Positions 39,961-48,513 of a stretch of 64,000 bases of DNA are shown piece by piece. Position numbers and translations under genes: made by a program. Source of the stretch: Colwellia sp. (lineage in GTDB: Bacteria > Pseudomonadota > Gammaproteobacteria > Enterobacterales > Alteromonadaceae); the NCBI GenBank assembly GCA_026196955.1, contig JAPHTO010000015.1, positions 28,510-92,509 on the forward strand. Direction: 5' to 3'. The notes beneath the pieces were generated by a model that did no database searches, was not told the DNA's origin, and saw only the letters and a list, made by a program, of their open reading frames with translations. Numbering within the stretch: the stretch's first letter is position 1; each line of letters starts with the position of its first letter.

Positions 39961-40893
39961 ATGAATAATTCACATATCATTACGTTGTTATTTTTAGCGT
40001 TAACAGCGGTCAGTTGTAGTCACACGGCAAACGAGCCGCCGGCCGAGCTTTCAATCGGTATCATTGCCGATTGCCAATATCATCATCGTGAGCATAAACG
40101 CGAACGCTATTACAATTTATCAGCAACTAAACTAGAGCAGGCCGTACATGCGCTAAATGAGCACTCAATTGACTGGAGCATTCATTTAGGCGACTTCATC
40201 GATAAAGACTATCAAAGTTATCAAACCTTATTGCCTATTTGGCAGATGCTGAAGGCTCCGGGGTATCATGTACTTGGTAATCATGATTTTAGTGTTGCAG
40301 AAGAGCTAAAGTTAACAATTCCTGACGTACTGAACATGCCTGCTCGTTATTACGATGTTAGTAAAAATAATTGGCGCTTTGTTATCATTGATGGCAATGA
40401 TTTAAGTTTATATGCATACCCTAAACAGAGTGAAAAGCACCTTGCCTCAAAAAGAGCTTTTCAAGCGTATCAAGAAAAATCACCGGCTGATAAAGAGTTA
40501 CACAGCTATAATGGAGCCATAGGAAACCAGCAAATGCACTGGTTAAAGGGAGTGTTAAATAACGCTCAAAAAGAAGAACAGCAAGTGGTGTTATTTTCTC
40601 ATTTTCCTGTTTTTCCTATTAACGGAAATAACTTATGGAATGATACTGCTGTCATTGAGTTACTTGAACAATATTCGAATGTCTTTGCATGGTTTAATGG
40701 CCATAATCATAAGGGGAATTATGGCTTTAAAAATGGCATACACTACGTTACATTCAAAGCTATGGTAAACACCACAGAGAATGCTTTTTCCATAGCGAGC
40801 TTTTATTCTGACAAAATAGAAATAACGGGCTTTGGGCGCCAGCAAAGCATGATACTTCCTCTTAAAAAACAAGCCAGTATATCTACTAATTAA
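39961..40893 (+). CDS. Calcineurin-like metallophosphoesterase, lipoprotein
   Basis: IGIIADCQYHH, IHLGDFID, VLGNHDF, LFSHFPV, FNGHNHKGNYG; lipobox VSC. Confidence 0.88.
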   Translation: MNNSHIITLLFLALTAVSCSHTANEPPAELSIGIIADCQYHHREHKRERYYNLSATKLEQAVHALNEHSIDWSIHLGDFIDKDYQSYQTLLPIWQMLKAPGYHVLGNHDFSVAEELKLTIPDVLNMPARYYDVSKNNWRFVIIDGNDLSLYAYPKQSEKHLASKRAFQAYQEKSPADKELHSYNGAIGNQQMHWLKGVLNNAQKEEQQVVLFSHFPVFPINGNNLWNDTAVIELLEQYSNVFAWFNGHNHKGNYGFKNGIHYVTFKAMVNTTENAFSIASFYSDKIEITGFGRQQSMILPLKKQASISTN

Positions 40894-41026
40894 AATTATT
40901 ATTTACTCTATTCAGGCTCCATTCTTTTTATTGTCTTTATAGTCGCATGAAAATGTGAATGTCTTTAATACACCACGATAAGCTATTGATGCTTTATATC
41001 ACTATAAATCAACATTTAACATGTAT

Positions 41027-41056
41027 TGAAAGTTAATTGTTCTTTCAGACTCTTTC
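41027..41056. promoter_or_regulatory. Candidate AgaR operator upstream of sugar permease gene
   Basis: TGAAAG...tCTTTCagactCTTTCattt, 10-bp spacing of CTTTC. Confidence 0.45.
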
Positions 41057-41114
41057 ATTTGTTTTGTTCTTATGCAACAATGAAGCAACTCTTGTTTGTA
41101 AAGGTGAATAAATA

Positions 41115-42455
41115 ATGGAAGCAACATTTTCAGCGTCAACTAAGCGCCAAACTAATTTAATACCTATGTGCATTATCGGCGCATTGTTTTTTATTTTCGG
41201 CTTTGTAACTTGGCAAAATGGCGCACTGATACCTTATCTTCAAATGGTATGCCAATTAACAGAAACAGAAGCTTTACTAGTGGCATCAGCCTTTTATTTT
41301 GCCTATACGGTGATGGCACTTCCTTCTGCAATTATTCTGGAACGTATCGGCTATAAAAACGGTATGAGTATTGGCTTATTGTGCTTAGTTGCGGGCTTTC
41401 TTTTTTATATTCCCGCCGCTCGAACTCAGCATTTTGGCTTGTTCTTATTTGCACAATTTATCATTGGCAGCGGTTTAACCTTATTACAAACCGCGGCAAA
41501 TCCTTATGTGGTAAAAGTGGGGCCAATTGAAAGTGCAGCTGTTCGCATTATGTTTATGGGCTTGATGAATAAAGGTGCAGGTGTGCTTGCTCCTATGGTT
41601 TTTACTGCGGTTGTTTTAAGCAACTTTTCAGGTATTACTATTGTCAGTCTTGATGCTATGGCTGAGTCTGAAAAATTAACAACTATCGCAGCTTTAGCGG
41701 ATGGTTTGATTTATCCATACCTTGGCATGGCCGTTATTTTTACTTTGCTGGCGGCATTACTAAAAATATCTCCTTTACCTGAACTTGTCATGGAAGAAGA
41801 TGGCAATGAAGATAATGGCAGTAGTGATGAGACTAAAACTTCAATCCTACAGTTTCCTAGCATAGTACTAGGGGCAATTACTTTGTTTGTTTATGTTGGT
41901 GCAGAAGTGATAGCTGGCGATACCATAGGCCTGTTTGCCTCAAATATAGGCATTGCTAATGCTACGTCATTAACGTCTTACACCATGGTCTTTATGTTAA
42001 TTGGCTATGCGCTAGGTATTGTATTGATCCCACGCTTTATGAGACAAGAAACAGCTCTTGTTCTATCAGCTGTTGCAGGTTTACTCTTCTCGATTTTAGT
42101 TATCATAAGCGATACGAGTAATTTCTCAGTATCAGAAATTATGTGGGGTTGGTCTGGGATTCCCACGCTACCTAATACTATTACTTTTATTGCATTACTG
42201 GGATTTGCCAACGCTTTAGTTTGGCCTGCTGTATGGCCATTAGCGCTAGAAGGATTAGGAAAGTTTACCTCAAAAGGCTCAGCATTATTAATTATGGGAA
42301 TATCGGGTGGCGCAGTAATTCCGCTAGTTTATGGTGCACTTTCAGAACATTACGATGGGCAATCAGCTTATTGGGTCATGATTCCTCTATACGTATTTAT
42401 ATTATTTTATGCTGTAAAAGGTCATAAGATGCGTCACTGGTCAAACAAAGCTTAA
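41115..42455 (+). CDS. agaP: MFS sugar permease, FucP/NagP-like; candidate GalNAc permease
   Basis: FIFGFVTWQNGALIPYLQ, LLQTAANPYVVKVGP, about 12 TM segments, context between agaR and pgi. Confidence 0.75.
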   Translation: MEATFSASTKRQTNLIPMCIIGALFFIFGFVTWQNGALIPYLQMVCQLTETEALLVASAFYFAYTVMALPSAIILERIGYKNGMSIGLLCLVAGFLFYIPAARTQHFGLFLFAQFIIGSGLTLLQTAANPYVVKVGPIESAAVRIMFMGLMNKGAGVLAPMVFTAVVLSNFSGITIVSLDAMAESEKLTTIAALADGLIYPYLGMAVIFTLLAALLKISPLPELVMEEDGNEDNGSSDETKTSILQFPSIVLGAITLFVYVGAEVIAGDTIGLFASNIGIANATSLTSYTMVFMLIGYALGIVLIPRFMRQETALVLSAVAGLLFSILVIISDTSNFSVSEIMWGWSGIPTLPNTITFIALLGFANALVWPAVWPLALEGLGKFTSKGSALLIMGISGGAVIPLVYGALSEHYDGQSAYWVMIPLYVFILFYAVKGHKMRHWSNKA

Positions 42456-42480
42456 CACTCAATAAACACAGGAAAAGAAG

Positions 42481-44133
42481 ATGACGATGAGAACATCGCT
42501 TAACAGCTGGCAAGCACTAGAGCGACACGCCCAAAAAATGAAACAGCAGCATATGAGTGAGCTATTTTCATTAGATAAAGAACGTTTTAATAAGTTTTCT
42601 ATTAAGTTGCCAACCATGCTGCTTGATTATTCGAAAAATTTAGTTACGTCAGATACTATGCATAAGTTAATTGCCCTGGCGAAAGAGTGTGATATTGAAT
42701 CATGGCGTGACAAAATGTTCACTGGCGAACGAATCAATAAAACTGAAGATCGCGCTGTATTGCATACAGCGTTGCGTAATAGAAAATTGAGCCCTTTACT
42801 GCTTGATGGTGAAAATATCACTGACTATGTGGAATTAGCCCTTGCCAAAATGAAAGCTTTTACCGAGCAAGTTCGCCATGGTCAGTGGAAAGGCTATTCA
42901 GGAAAGCGTATTACTGATGTTGTTAACATTGGTGTTGGTGGTTCAAATTTAGGACCGCAAATGGTCACTGAAGCATTAAAACAATACAGTGATGACAGCA
43001 TTACTGTTCATTATGTTTCTAATGTTGACGGCACACAAATTGCGAATGTACTTAGGCCGCTGGATCCAGAAAAGGTTTTGTTTATTGTTTCGAGTAAAAC
43101 CTTCACGACAACGGAAACAATGACAAACGCTAAAACCGCAGTTAAGTGGTTAGTGTCTTCTTCTTTTGATGAGAAAGCGGTTTCTAAGCATTTTGTAGCT
43201 GTTTCAGCAAACAAAGAAAATGCCATTAATTTTGGTATTGATCCAGATAATATTTTTGATATGTGGGACTGGGTTGGAGGGCGGTTTTCATTATGGTCTG
43301 CCATAGGTTTACCGATAGCTTTGGATTTAGGCTTTGATAAGTTTATTGAATTACTTGAAGGAGCCCATGAAATTGATGAGCATTTTTCTCAGGCGCCATT
43401 AGAAGCCAATGCGCCAGTTATTCTTGCTTTACTTAGCGTCTGGAATTGTACCTTTTTAGGTGCCAAGTCACAGGCTATTTTACCGTATGATCAGTCACTG
43501 CATATGCTATGTGCCTACATGCAACAGGCTGAAATGGAAAGTAATGGTAAGTCTGTCACATGGGAGGGTATTGAAGTGGATTACCCAACGGTGCCCTCTA
43601 TTTGGGGAGGAGTAGGAATTAATGGCCAACATGCTTTTTATCAATACTTACATCAAAGTAATAATGTTGTGCCAGCAGACTTTATTGGCTCTGTGGAAAG
43701 TGTTACGCCGGTAAAAGGGCATCACGAAACCTTGATGGCAAATTTCTTTGCTCAAACTCAAGCGCTGATGAATGGCGTTGATGAACAACAAGTGCGTGAA
43801 GACTTAAAAGCGAAAGGACGAATGGCAGATTATGTTGATAAGGTAGCTCCCCATAAAGTGCATAAAGGTAATAGGCCAACCAATACGATTTTAATCAAGC
43901 GAATTTCACCTAGCACTATTGGTAGTTTAATCGCTCTTTACGAGCATAAAATATTTGCTCAAGGTATTATTTTACAAATTTGCTCTTTTGATCAATGGGG
44001 GGTTGAATTGGGTAAAGGCTTAGCGAATAAAATAGAAGCAGAGTTACGTACAGGTGTTGTTAACCCAGCACATGACAGTTCAACCAAAGAATTGATTCAT
44101 TATTTTCAAACCATGAAAAGTACCACTGTTTAA
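42481..44133 (+). CDS. pgi: Glucose-6-phosphate isomerase
   Basis: VVNIGVGGSNLGPQMV, FIVSSKTFTTTETMTNA, WDWVGGRFSLWSAIG, FDQWGVELGKGLA. Confidence 0.97.
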   Translation: MTMRTSLNSWQALERHAQKMKQQHMSELFSLDKERFNKFSIKLPTMLLDYSKNLVTSDTMHKLIALAKECDIESWRDKMFTGERINKTEDRAVLHTALRNRKLSPLLLDGENITDYVELALAKMKAFTEQVRHGQWKGYSGKRITDVVNIGVGGSNLGPQMVTEALKQYSDDSITVHYVSNVDGTQIANVLRPLDPEKVLFIVSSKTFTTTETMTNAKTAVKWLVSSSFDEKAVSKHFVAVSANKENAINFGIDPDNIFDMWDWVGGRFSLWSAIGLPIALDLGFDKFIELLEGAHEIDEHFSQAPLEANAPVILALLSVWNCTFLGAKSQAILPYDQSLHMLCAYMQQAEMESNGKSVTWEGIEVDYPTVPSIWGGVGINGQHAFYQYLHQSNNVVPADFIGSVESVTPVKGHHETLMANFFAQTQALMNGVDEQQVREDLKAKGRMADYVDKVAPHKVHKGNRPTNTILIKRISPSTIGSLIALYEHKIFAQGIILQICSFDQWGVELGKGLANKIEAELRTGVVNPAHDSSTKELIHYFQTMKSTTV

Positions 44134-44192
44134 ACTAGTTTATCAGCAATGCCATAACTTAAAATGTTAGAGAATTTAGCTATAAACCATGG

Positions 44193-44215
44193 TAAAAGTG
44201 CTCCAAGTATAGGAG
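44193..44215. terminator. Weak hairpin between pgi and GH16 remnant
   Basis: GTGCTCC...GGAGCAC, 7-bp stem, no T-tract. Confidence 0.3.
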
Positions 44216-44246
44216 CACACTATTGATTAAATCGCTGCTCATTAGC

Positions 44247-44483
44247 TTATTTCTTTTGATAAACTCGGACATAGTCTATTTCATAGCGAGAGGGGAAAGG
44301 GGTTAAATCAGGGTTGCCTCCCTGATTGCCACCAATAGCAAGGTTTAGAAGGAGATAATGAGGTTGTTTGAATGGATTTGTGGGACCTCGACCAGTTTTA
44401 TTGATTGTTTTATTCAGCTCTATGGTATTGAGTAATTGATCATCAAGATAAAGTTTGTATTTATTTCTACAGGCACTATTCAT
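44247..44483 (-). pseudogene. C-terminal remnant of a GH16-family glycosidase
   Basis: 78 aa ending PHYLLLNLAIGGNQGGNPDLTPFPSRYEIDYVRVYQKK, a GH16 C-terminal signature; catalytic region absent and a stop lies four codons upstream of the ATG. Confidence 0.75.
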
Positions 44484-44591
44484 GTATAGCTTGTTTTAAT
44501 AATAGCTTTACAATATGCATAGTGCTTGAATATTCCATGTGTATTTGCCACACTATTTCGGTTTTTAATTATAATAATAAAGGTTTCACTT

Positions 44592-45983
44592 ATGGAATGG
44601 TTGTCGGTACTCCCGCCATTAATCGCTATTGTTGTTGTTTTATGGCGAAAGGAGGTGATTCTAGCCTTGCTGGTAGCTGTGTTTAGTTCAGAGCTATTAT
44701 TAGCATTAAATGATCATTCCAATCCTATTTTTTATGCTTTTCTCGGCCTAATAGAGCGGGTTATATCTATTTTTAGCTCGCCAAGTAATGCTCGGTTATT
44801 GATTTTCAGCTTACTTATTGGTGCTCTTCTTGCCTATGTTCGAAATTCAGGTGGCGTTACAGCCCTGGTGAATAAGTTGGTGAGCAAAGGTATTGCTAAA
44901 AGCAAGCGGCAAGTTGGTAGTGTGACTATGTTCACTGGTATGCTGATTTTTATTGAATCCAACCTTAGCGTGCTCACTGCGGGAATTTTATCGCGCGATT
45001 TATTTGATAAATTTAAGATGAGCCGCGCACGTCTTGCCTTTATCGTTGACAGTACCTCAGCACCAGTGTGTATCTTGGTCTTACTGAATGGTTGGGGGGC
45101 TTATGTATTGGGTCTTCTTAACAATTATGAATTAGAGCAATCATCGATGTCCATCTTGTGGGGCACTATCCCTTTTAACTTTTATGCCATTATTGCACTC
45201 TTGATGGTGGCTTATACTGTGATGACGGACAAAGTGTATGGACCTATGAAGCAGTCTGAATTAGCGCTTCACAAATTAGAAGTCAAAGAAGAAGATAGCT
45301 TAAAAGAGGCATTAATTGCACCCACAAAAGCACGCTTTATGCTAGTACCTTTGTTAAGTCTAGTTATCGCCATGTTCTTTTTTATGTATTGGACGGGAAA
45401 TGGCGATATAACTCAAGGTAGTGGCGGCAAGTCGGTTTTATATGCCACATGTTTTGCTGTCTCAGTTGCTTATTTTCTATTATTGTTTTCAAAGCGATTT
45501 TCACACAAAGAGCTCGTTGAAGTTGGCTTTGAAGGCTTATCGGAGTTATTACCTTTAGTCACTATTGTTTTGTTTTCTTTAACGCTTGGAGCAAGCCTTA
45601 AAGAGCTTGGCACGGGTATTTTTATCGCCGGGTTTGTGGGCGATCATTTACCCTTGATATTGGTCGTTCCTATGCTATTTATTGCCGGTGCGGTTATTTC
45701 GTTCAGTACAGGCACTTCATGGGGGACGTTTGCGATATTGATCCCCATTGGTGTGCCCTTAATTCAATCTTTAGGTTTACCGCCTTCATTGGTTATCGCC
45801 GCTATTCTAGGCGGTGGCGTGTTTGGTGATCATTGTTCGCCTATTTCCGATACTACTTGTGTGTCGGCAATTGCTTCGGGTTGTGACTTACTTGAACATG
45901 TTAAAACCCAATTACCTTACTCTATTTTCGGTGGTATTTTAGCCCTAATTGCTTACGTTATTGCTAGTTTTGTCATGATATAA
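44592..45983 (+). CDS. NhaC-family Na+/H+ antiporter
   Basis: About 12 TM segments, IFIESNLSVLTAGILSRDL, FSTGTSWGTFAILIPIGVPL, GGGVFGDHCSPISDTTCVSA; ATG at 44592 with RBS aaagg preferred. Confidence 0.88.
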   Translation: MEWLSVLPPLIAIVVVLWRKEVILALLVAVFSSELLLALNDHSNPIFYAFLGLIERVISIFSSPSNARLLIFSLLIGALLAYVRNSGGVTALVNKLVSKGIAKSKRQVGSVTMFTGMLIFIESNLSVLTAGILSRDLFDKFKMSRARLAFIVDSTSAPVCILVLLNGWGAYVLGLLNNYELEQSSMSILWGTIPFNFYAIIALLMVAYTVMTDKVYGPMKQSELALHKLEVKEEDSLKEALIAPTKARFMLVPLLSLVIAMFFFMYWTGNGDITQGSGGKSVLYATCFAVSVAYFLLLFSKRFSHKELVEVGFEGLSELLPLVTIVLFSLTLGASLKELGTGIFIAGFVGDHLPLILVVPMLFIAGAVISFSTGTSWGTFAILIPIGVPLIQSLGLPPSLVIAAILGGGVFGDHCSPISDTTCVSAIASGCDLLEHVKTQLPYSIFGGILALIAYVIASFVMI

Positions 45984-46088
45984 CTGCAGTTATAAAGTTA
46001 ATAGGCAATGAAAATTACGTTTCAATACTTGCATTAAGCGTGATATTCACTCAAATTGAATAAATTAGTCATAATCATTGGTTAATTC

Positions 46089-47153
46089 ATGGAAAAAACA
46101 ACATTCTATTTTGGTTTATCAGCGCTGTTATTAACTTTAACTCAAGTAAATGTTAGCTCAGCAGCGGAACTCCCTCAGTTAAATCAACTACCTGCACCTT
46201 TTGCTATAGCCATTCATGGCGGTGCAGGCACTATTCAAAAATCTAAATTCACACCTGAAAAAGAAGCCGCTTATCGAGCCAAATTGTCACAAGCGGTTGA
46301 AACCGGTTATAAGGTTTTGCACAACGGAGGCTCTAGTTTAGATGCCGTGACGGCGGCAATTAACGTATTAGAGAATTCACCTTTTTTTAATGCCGGTAAA
46401 GGCGCTGTTTATACTTATGATGAAACTCATGAAATGGATGCTTCAATAATGTTTGGTAAGAGTAGACAAGCTGGTGCTGTGGCGGGGGTTAAGCACATTG
46501 AAAACCCAATTAATCTTGCTCGTTTGGTGATGGATGAGTCTGTACACGTGATGCTCAGTGGTGAAGGGGCTGAGCAGTTTGCAAAAACGCAAGGCGTAGA
46601 GCTTGTCGATAATAAACTTTTTGATACTGAGCACCGATATAAATCATTACTAAAATCGAAACAGAGAATGCAAAAGGCAAAAAGTAAAAATAAAGATTAT
46701 CGGGCTGCCCATGATAGCCTTGAGGTTGAATATAAGGTTGGCACCGTAGGCGCTGTCGCTTTAGATTCACAAGGCAATATTGCTGCGGGTACATCAACAG
46801 GTGGCATGACCAATAAACGTTTTGGCCGTATTGGTGATTCTCCTGTGATTGGTGCTGGCACATTTGCTGACAATAGCTCTTGTGCGGTATCTGCTACTGG
46901 CCATGGTGAATATTTTATTCGTTACAACGTTGCTGCCGATATCTGCGCTAGAGTGCAGTACCAAGGAAAAACTATCGAACAAGCAGGACAAGAAGTTATT
47001 CACGATGTTTTGATGCCTGTTGGTGGCACAGGCGGCGTAATCATAATTGATAAGCAAGGTAATATTAGTATGCCATTTAATACCCAAGGCATGTATCGCG
47101 GTAAAAAGTCTTCTAACACGCCAACTTACGTGGCAATTTTTGCTGATGAGTAG
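46089..47153 (+). CDS. Isoaspartyl peptidase/L-asparaginase (Asparaginase_2, Ntn-hydrolase)
   Basis: AIHGGAGTI, NAGKGAVYT, autocleavage motif VGTVGAVALDSQGNIAAGTSTGGMTNKRFGRIGDSPVIGAGTFAD; signal peptide. Confidence 0.93.
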   Translation: MEKTTFYFGLSALLLTLTQVNVSSAAELPQLNQLPAPFAIAIHGGAGTIQKSKFTPEKEAAYRAKLSQAVETGYKVLHNGGSSLDAVTAAINVLENSPFFNAGKGAVYTYDETHEMDASIMFGKSRQAGAVAGVKHIENPINLARLVMDESVHVMLSGEGAEQFAKTQGVELVDNKLFDTEHRYKSLLKSKQRMQKAKSKNKDYRAAHDSLEVEYKVGTVGAVALDSQGNIAAGTSTGGMTNKRFGRIGDSPVIGAGTFADNSSCAVSATGHGEYFIRYNVAADICARVQYQGKTIEQAGQEVIHDVLMPVGGTGGVIIIDKQGNISMPFNTQGMYRGKKSSNTPTYVAIFADE

Positions 47154-47177
47154 TGGTGACATTTCAAAGGAGAAAAG

Positions 47178-47750
47178 ATGAAAACGGTATTATCAACCCT
47201 TTTGTTAACAGGCATGATTGCCTTTGTTGCAGTTAAGTTTTTCTTTACCAGTATTTTTGCTTTATTTGGTTATGCAGCACTGCCTATTGAGCATTTAAAT
47301 AAATTAACGCATTCCAAACAAATCATGCAAAAAATGCAAAAAAGACACAAGGTTAAAAACGCCAATGTATCAAAGCGTTTTGTTAAGCGCTCTGGTAAAA
47401 AAGTCGCTATCACTGCCGTATCGGCTGCCACTATTGGCACAGTGGCTGTTATTGGTACGCTGACTTATTTGGAGATAAGCCAATACTGCGATGAAAAACG
47501 AGTGTTAAATGAAGAGGCTAATATTTTGTTTGATACTCAGCAAGCATTTGATATGCAAGCCTGTCTTGAGCAAGGGAAACAAGATTCGGCTAATTTTGCT
47601 AATGAAGCATGGCAGAGTGTTAAGGATAGCGGTAGTGAAGTGCTAGAGGAGATTGAGAAGTCAAGTGATGAATTACTCGATCCTAGTCGTAAAGCAACAG
47701 TAGAGCTTTTTGAGTCGATTGATAAATGGTTTCAGCAAAATTTTAAATAA
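47178..47750 (+). CDS. Hypothetical membrane protein
   Basis: 190 aa, N-terminal TM, second hydrophobic segment VAITAVSAATIGTVAVIGTLTYL, acidic C-terminus. Confidence 0.6.
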   Translation: MKTVLSTLLLTGMIAFVAVKFFFTSIFALFGYAALPIEHLNKLTHSKQIMQKMQKRHKVKNANVSKRFVKRSGKKVAITAVSAATIGTVAVIGTLTYLEISQYCDEKRVLNEEANILFDTQQAFDMQACLEQGKQDSANFANEAWQSVKDSGSEVLEEIEKSSDELLDPSRKATVELFESIDKWFQQNFK

Positions 47751-47753
47751 AAA

Positions 47754-47782
47754 TTGACAGAACCGACTGGTCGGTCTAATCT
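47754..47782 (+). promoter_or_regulatory. Promoter with TetR/NemR-type palindrome upstream of GST gene
   Basis: TTGACA at 47754; inverted repeat ACCGAC-TG-GTCGGT at 47762-47775; TAATCT at 47777 with 17-bp spacing. Confidence 0.6.
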
Positions 47783-47828
47783 GGTTTTGCAGAAAAATTA
47801 AAGCTACTTATTAGTAAAGGAAAAGATG

Positions 47829-48482
47829 ATGTCAATATTATATGGTGTACCTCCATCACCGTTTGTAAGAAAGGCCATGCTGGTACATGCCCACAAAAAT
47901 ATCCCCTATGAAATGAAAGTGACTTTGCCTAGCAGTGATGATGAAGAGTTTCGCTTAGCTAGCCCTATGGGAAAAATACCCGGTTATAAAACTGATGATG
48001 GCGTTGCTTTTGCTGACTCATCGGTCATTGTTGCTTACCTTGAACGAATTTCTAATGATAATACTTTATACCCAGAAAAAGCATCAGATCATGCGCTTGC
48101 GTTATGGTATGAAGAGTGGGGGGATTCAGAATTAATGTCAGCGGTAAACGCACTTTACTATCAGCGCGTTATTGGCCCATTGTTTTTTGAGCATACTACA
48201 GATCCCGACAGAGTAGATGAAATCTTAACTAAGTTAATTCCTAATACTTTCAATTTATTAGAATCACGATTAACGGATGAACATTGGCTTGTGAATAACC
48301 ATTTTTCTATTGCCGACATTACTGTGGGTTCGTGTTTGATAAGTTTACTGCATGCCAATTATCAGATTGATCAGATACAATGGCCAAAATTATATCAATA
48401 CAACGAGCGATGGTTGTCATTACCGATAGTGCAAGCACAAATTGCTATTGAGCATGAGGTATTTAACAACGCCGCAAGCTGA
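47829..48482 (+). CDS. Glutathione S-transferase family protein
   Basis: N-terminal GVPPSPFVRKAMLVHAHKNIPYE, MGKIPGYKTDDGVAFADSSVIVAYLE. Confidence 0.9.
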   Translation: MSILYGVPPSPFVRKAMLVHAHKNIPYEMKVTLPSSDDEEFRLASPMGKIPGYKTDDGVAFADSSVIVAYLERISNDNTLYPEKASDHALALWYEEWGDSELMSAVNALYYQRVIGPLFFEHTTDPDRVDEILTKLIPNTFNLLESRLTDEHWLVNNHFSIADITVGSCLISLLHANYQIDQIQWPKLYQYNERWLSLPIVQAQIAIEHEVFNNAAS

Positions 48483-48513
48483 TCATTAGTGTTATGAGTA
48501 TATTAATGCGCCA

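Noticed and set aside
44592-45983. NhaC antiporter as part of the glycan locus
   Set aside because: Common housekeeping-type transporter with no repeat operator upstream; linkage is not evidence of a role.
46794-47162. 122-aa minus-strand ORF inside the Asparaginase_2 gene
   Set aside because: Shadow ORF opposite conserved catalytic motifs.
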